5,856 nucleotides of DNA, from contig SKLB01000023.1 in assembly GCA_007123465.1 (NCBI GenBank), positions 1-5,856 of the forward strand, written 5' to 3'. Both the position numbers and the translations under genes were made by a program. Positions 5,219-5,856 of this stretch are shown one piece after another. The stretch comes from Spirochaetales bacterium (GTDB lineage: Bacteria > Spirochaetota > Spirochaetia > DSM-27196 > PWMO01). The first letter of the stretch is position 1, and every line of letters starts with the position of its first letter. The notes beneath the pieces were generated by a model. That model did no database searches, was not told the origin of the DNA, and worked only from the letters and a program-made list of their open reading frames with translations.

Positions 5219-5247
5219 ACAATACATACAAACTTTGTATACGTCAA
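5219..5247 (-). promoter_or_regulatory. Promoter and palindromic operator of the toxin-antitoxin operon
   Basis: On the minus strand TTGACG (5247-5242), a 17-bp spacer and TATTGT (5224-5219) form a sigma-70 promoter. The spacer contains a perfect 7-1-7 palindrome, ATACAAACTTTGTAT (5226-5240), a good site for a ribbon-helix-helix dimer of dimers. The -10 ends six bases before the ATG at 5212, so the transcript should be leaderless or nearly so. Confidence 0.68.
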
Positions 5248-5307
5248 TGTGGGCTTTGACGAGTTGGGAGTACCCGTGACTGATGCTACGAAGCTCGCCG
5301 CCCCTGT

Positions 5308-5856
5308 TCATTCGAACGATGCCAACCGTGTCGACGCGATTCCCAGCCCGTCGAAATACTCCCTGGTGCCTTCGAGATTGGTGCTGAAGTGCTCGGGAAA
5401 GTGCGCTTTCACCACGTCCAGCATCGCAATCATGCACGCTTCCACCAGATCGAGTCGCTCGTACGACTCAAGCCGCTGTGATGCCTGCAGGTAGAGGTCC
5501 ACCAGAGAGTGATAGTCTCCGGTTCGCTCGAAATACGAGACAGAGGTCCCCAGCAGCTCGCGGTAGCGCTCAAGGTTGCCGTCCCGGCCCTCGTTGGCCA
5601 ATGGGTCCAGGATCGACATCTCCAGAAGAAACGCGCGGTGAAGATCTCGGTCATTGGCTGTCCTGCGAAAACAGTCCTGCGCGGTGTGCAGCAACTCGAA
5701 CGCGCGCGGCGAATCGTACATCGAGTACCGCGCTGAATGCGCCTGGGAGAGGTAGAGTCCACCGGCAGCGTCCCAATCCTCCGCGGAAATCGCCAGCTGC
5801 AAACACTCATCCAGCACCCGGGTCACCGCATCGGCTTTGCCCGTGAGCTTATCCCA
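5308..5856 (-). CDS. Helical-repeat (TPR-like) protein, C-terminal part (5' end outside window)
   Basis: The frame is open to the right edge (WDKLTGKADAV at the boundary), so the GTG at 5826 need not be the start; 182 residues are visible, ending TGA at 5308-5310. The sequence is a run of helix pairs with TPR-like spacing and Ala/Gly/Tyr signatures: AEDWDAAGGLYLSQAHSAR, then ELLHTAQDCFRRTANDRDLH, a pair around RYRELLGTSVSYFERTGDYH, then DLYLQASQRLESYERLDLVE. The last 25 residues seem non-repetitive. No catalytic motif is seen. Such arrays act as protein-binding scaffolds, often C-terminal to ATPase or regulatory domains, but the partner domain lies outside the window. Its stop lies 95 bases upstream of the antitoxin start. 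Confidence 0.7.
   Translation of the reverse strand, partial: WDKLTGKADAVTRVLDECLQLAISAEDWDAAGGLYLSQAHSARYSMYDSPRAFELLHTAQDCFRRTANDRDLHRAFLLEMSILDPLANEGRDGNLERYRELLGTSVSYFERTGDYHSLVDLYLQASQRLESYERLDLVEACMIAMLDVVKAHFPEHFSTNLEGTREYFDGLGIASTRLASFE

Noticed and set aside
5244..5284. GTCAA/TTGAC inverted repeat and a possible plus-strand promoter (TTGACG at 5256-5261)
   Set aside because: Stem is only five bases, no T-run follows, and no plus-strand gene lies downstream.

Overview
The window looks like accessory DNA from a bacterium of moderately high GC. Its promoters are TTGACR-type sigma-70 promoters, and several genes are broken or crowded against each other. I cannot name the organism. The gene families (DUF4143 ATPase, six-TM ABC transporter, NrtR-type Nudix, COG1569 PIN toxin) fit many phyla. 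A spirochaete or proteobacterium is only a guess.

Layout. At 1-543 (+) lies the end of a DUF4143/AAA ATPase gene. It converges, with two bases between stop codons, on an 81-aa stub of an ABC-transporter membrane domain (791-546, -). A divergent promoter region (792-896) separates the stub from an ARH3-like ADP-ribosylglycohydrolase (897 onward, +). That gene has lost its C-terminal third: its frame runs on antisense through the next gene. On the minus strand, 2893-1551 is a two-gene NAD unit. It holds a Nudix/winged-helix regulator of the NrtR type and, with an ATGA overlap, a NadR-like NMN adenylyltransferase whose kinase domain is cut off. The two damaged genes meet tail to tail near 1577-1620, which looks like one or more deletions between convergent genes.

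Upstream on the minus strand come a metallophosphoesterase (4334-3540), an unrecognised 125-aa protein (3517-3140) and an overlapping unrecognised 64-aa frame (3159-2965). Next are a ribbon-helix-helix antitoxin and PIN toxin pair (5212-4548) and the C-terminal part of a helical-repeat protein (5856-5308).

How the parts may work together. The NrtR-like protein, the NadR-like enzyme and the ADP-ribosylglycohydrolase all handle NAD or ADP-ribose. ADP-ribose is the known NrtR effector, so the ancestral locus may have linked ADP-ribose release to control of NAD synthesis. The regulator has a perfect 19-bp palindrome (2893-2911) on its own -10 region and touching its start codon, which predicts autoregulation. 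The antitoxin has a similar layout (15-bp palindrome inside the promoter). Both promoters would start transcription at or next to the ATG, giving leaderless mRNAs. A separate 37-bp promoter module occurs twice (819-855 and 4378-4414), before the ABC stub and the metallophosphoesterase. No RNA genes, CRISPR arrays or insertion sequences were seen.
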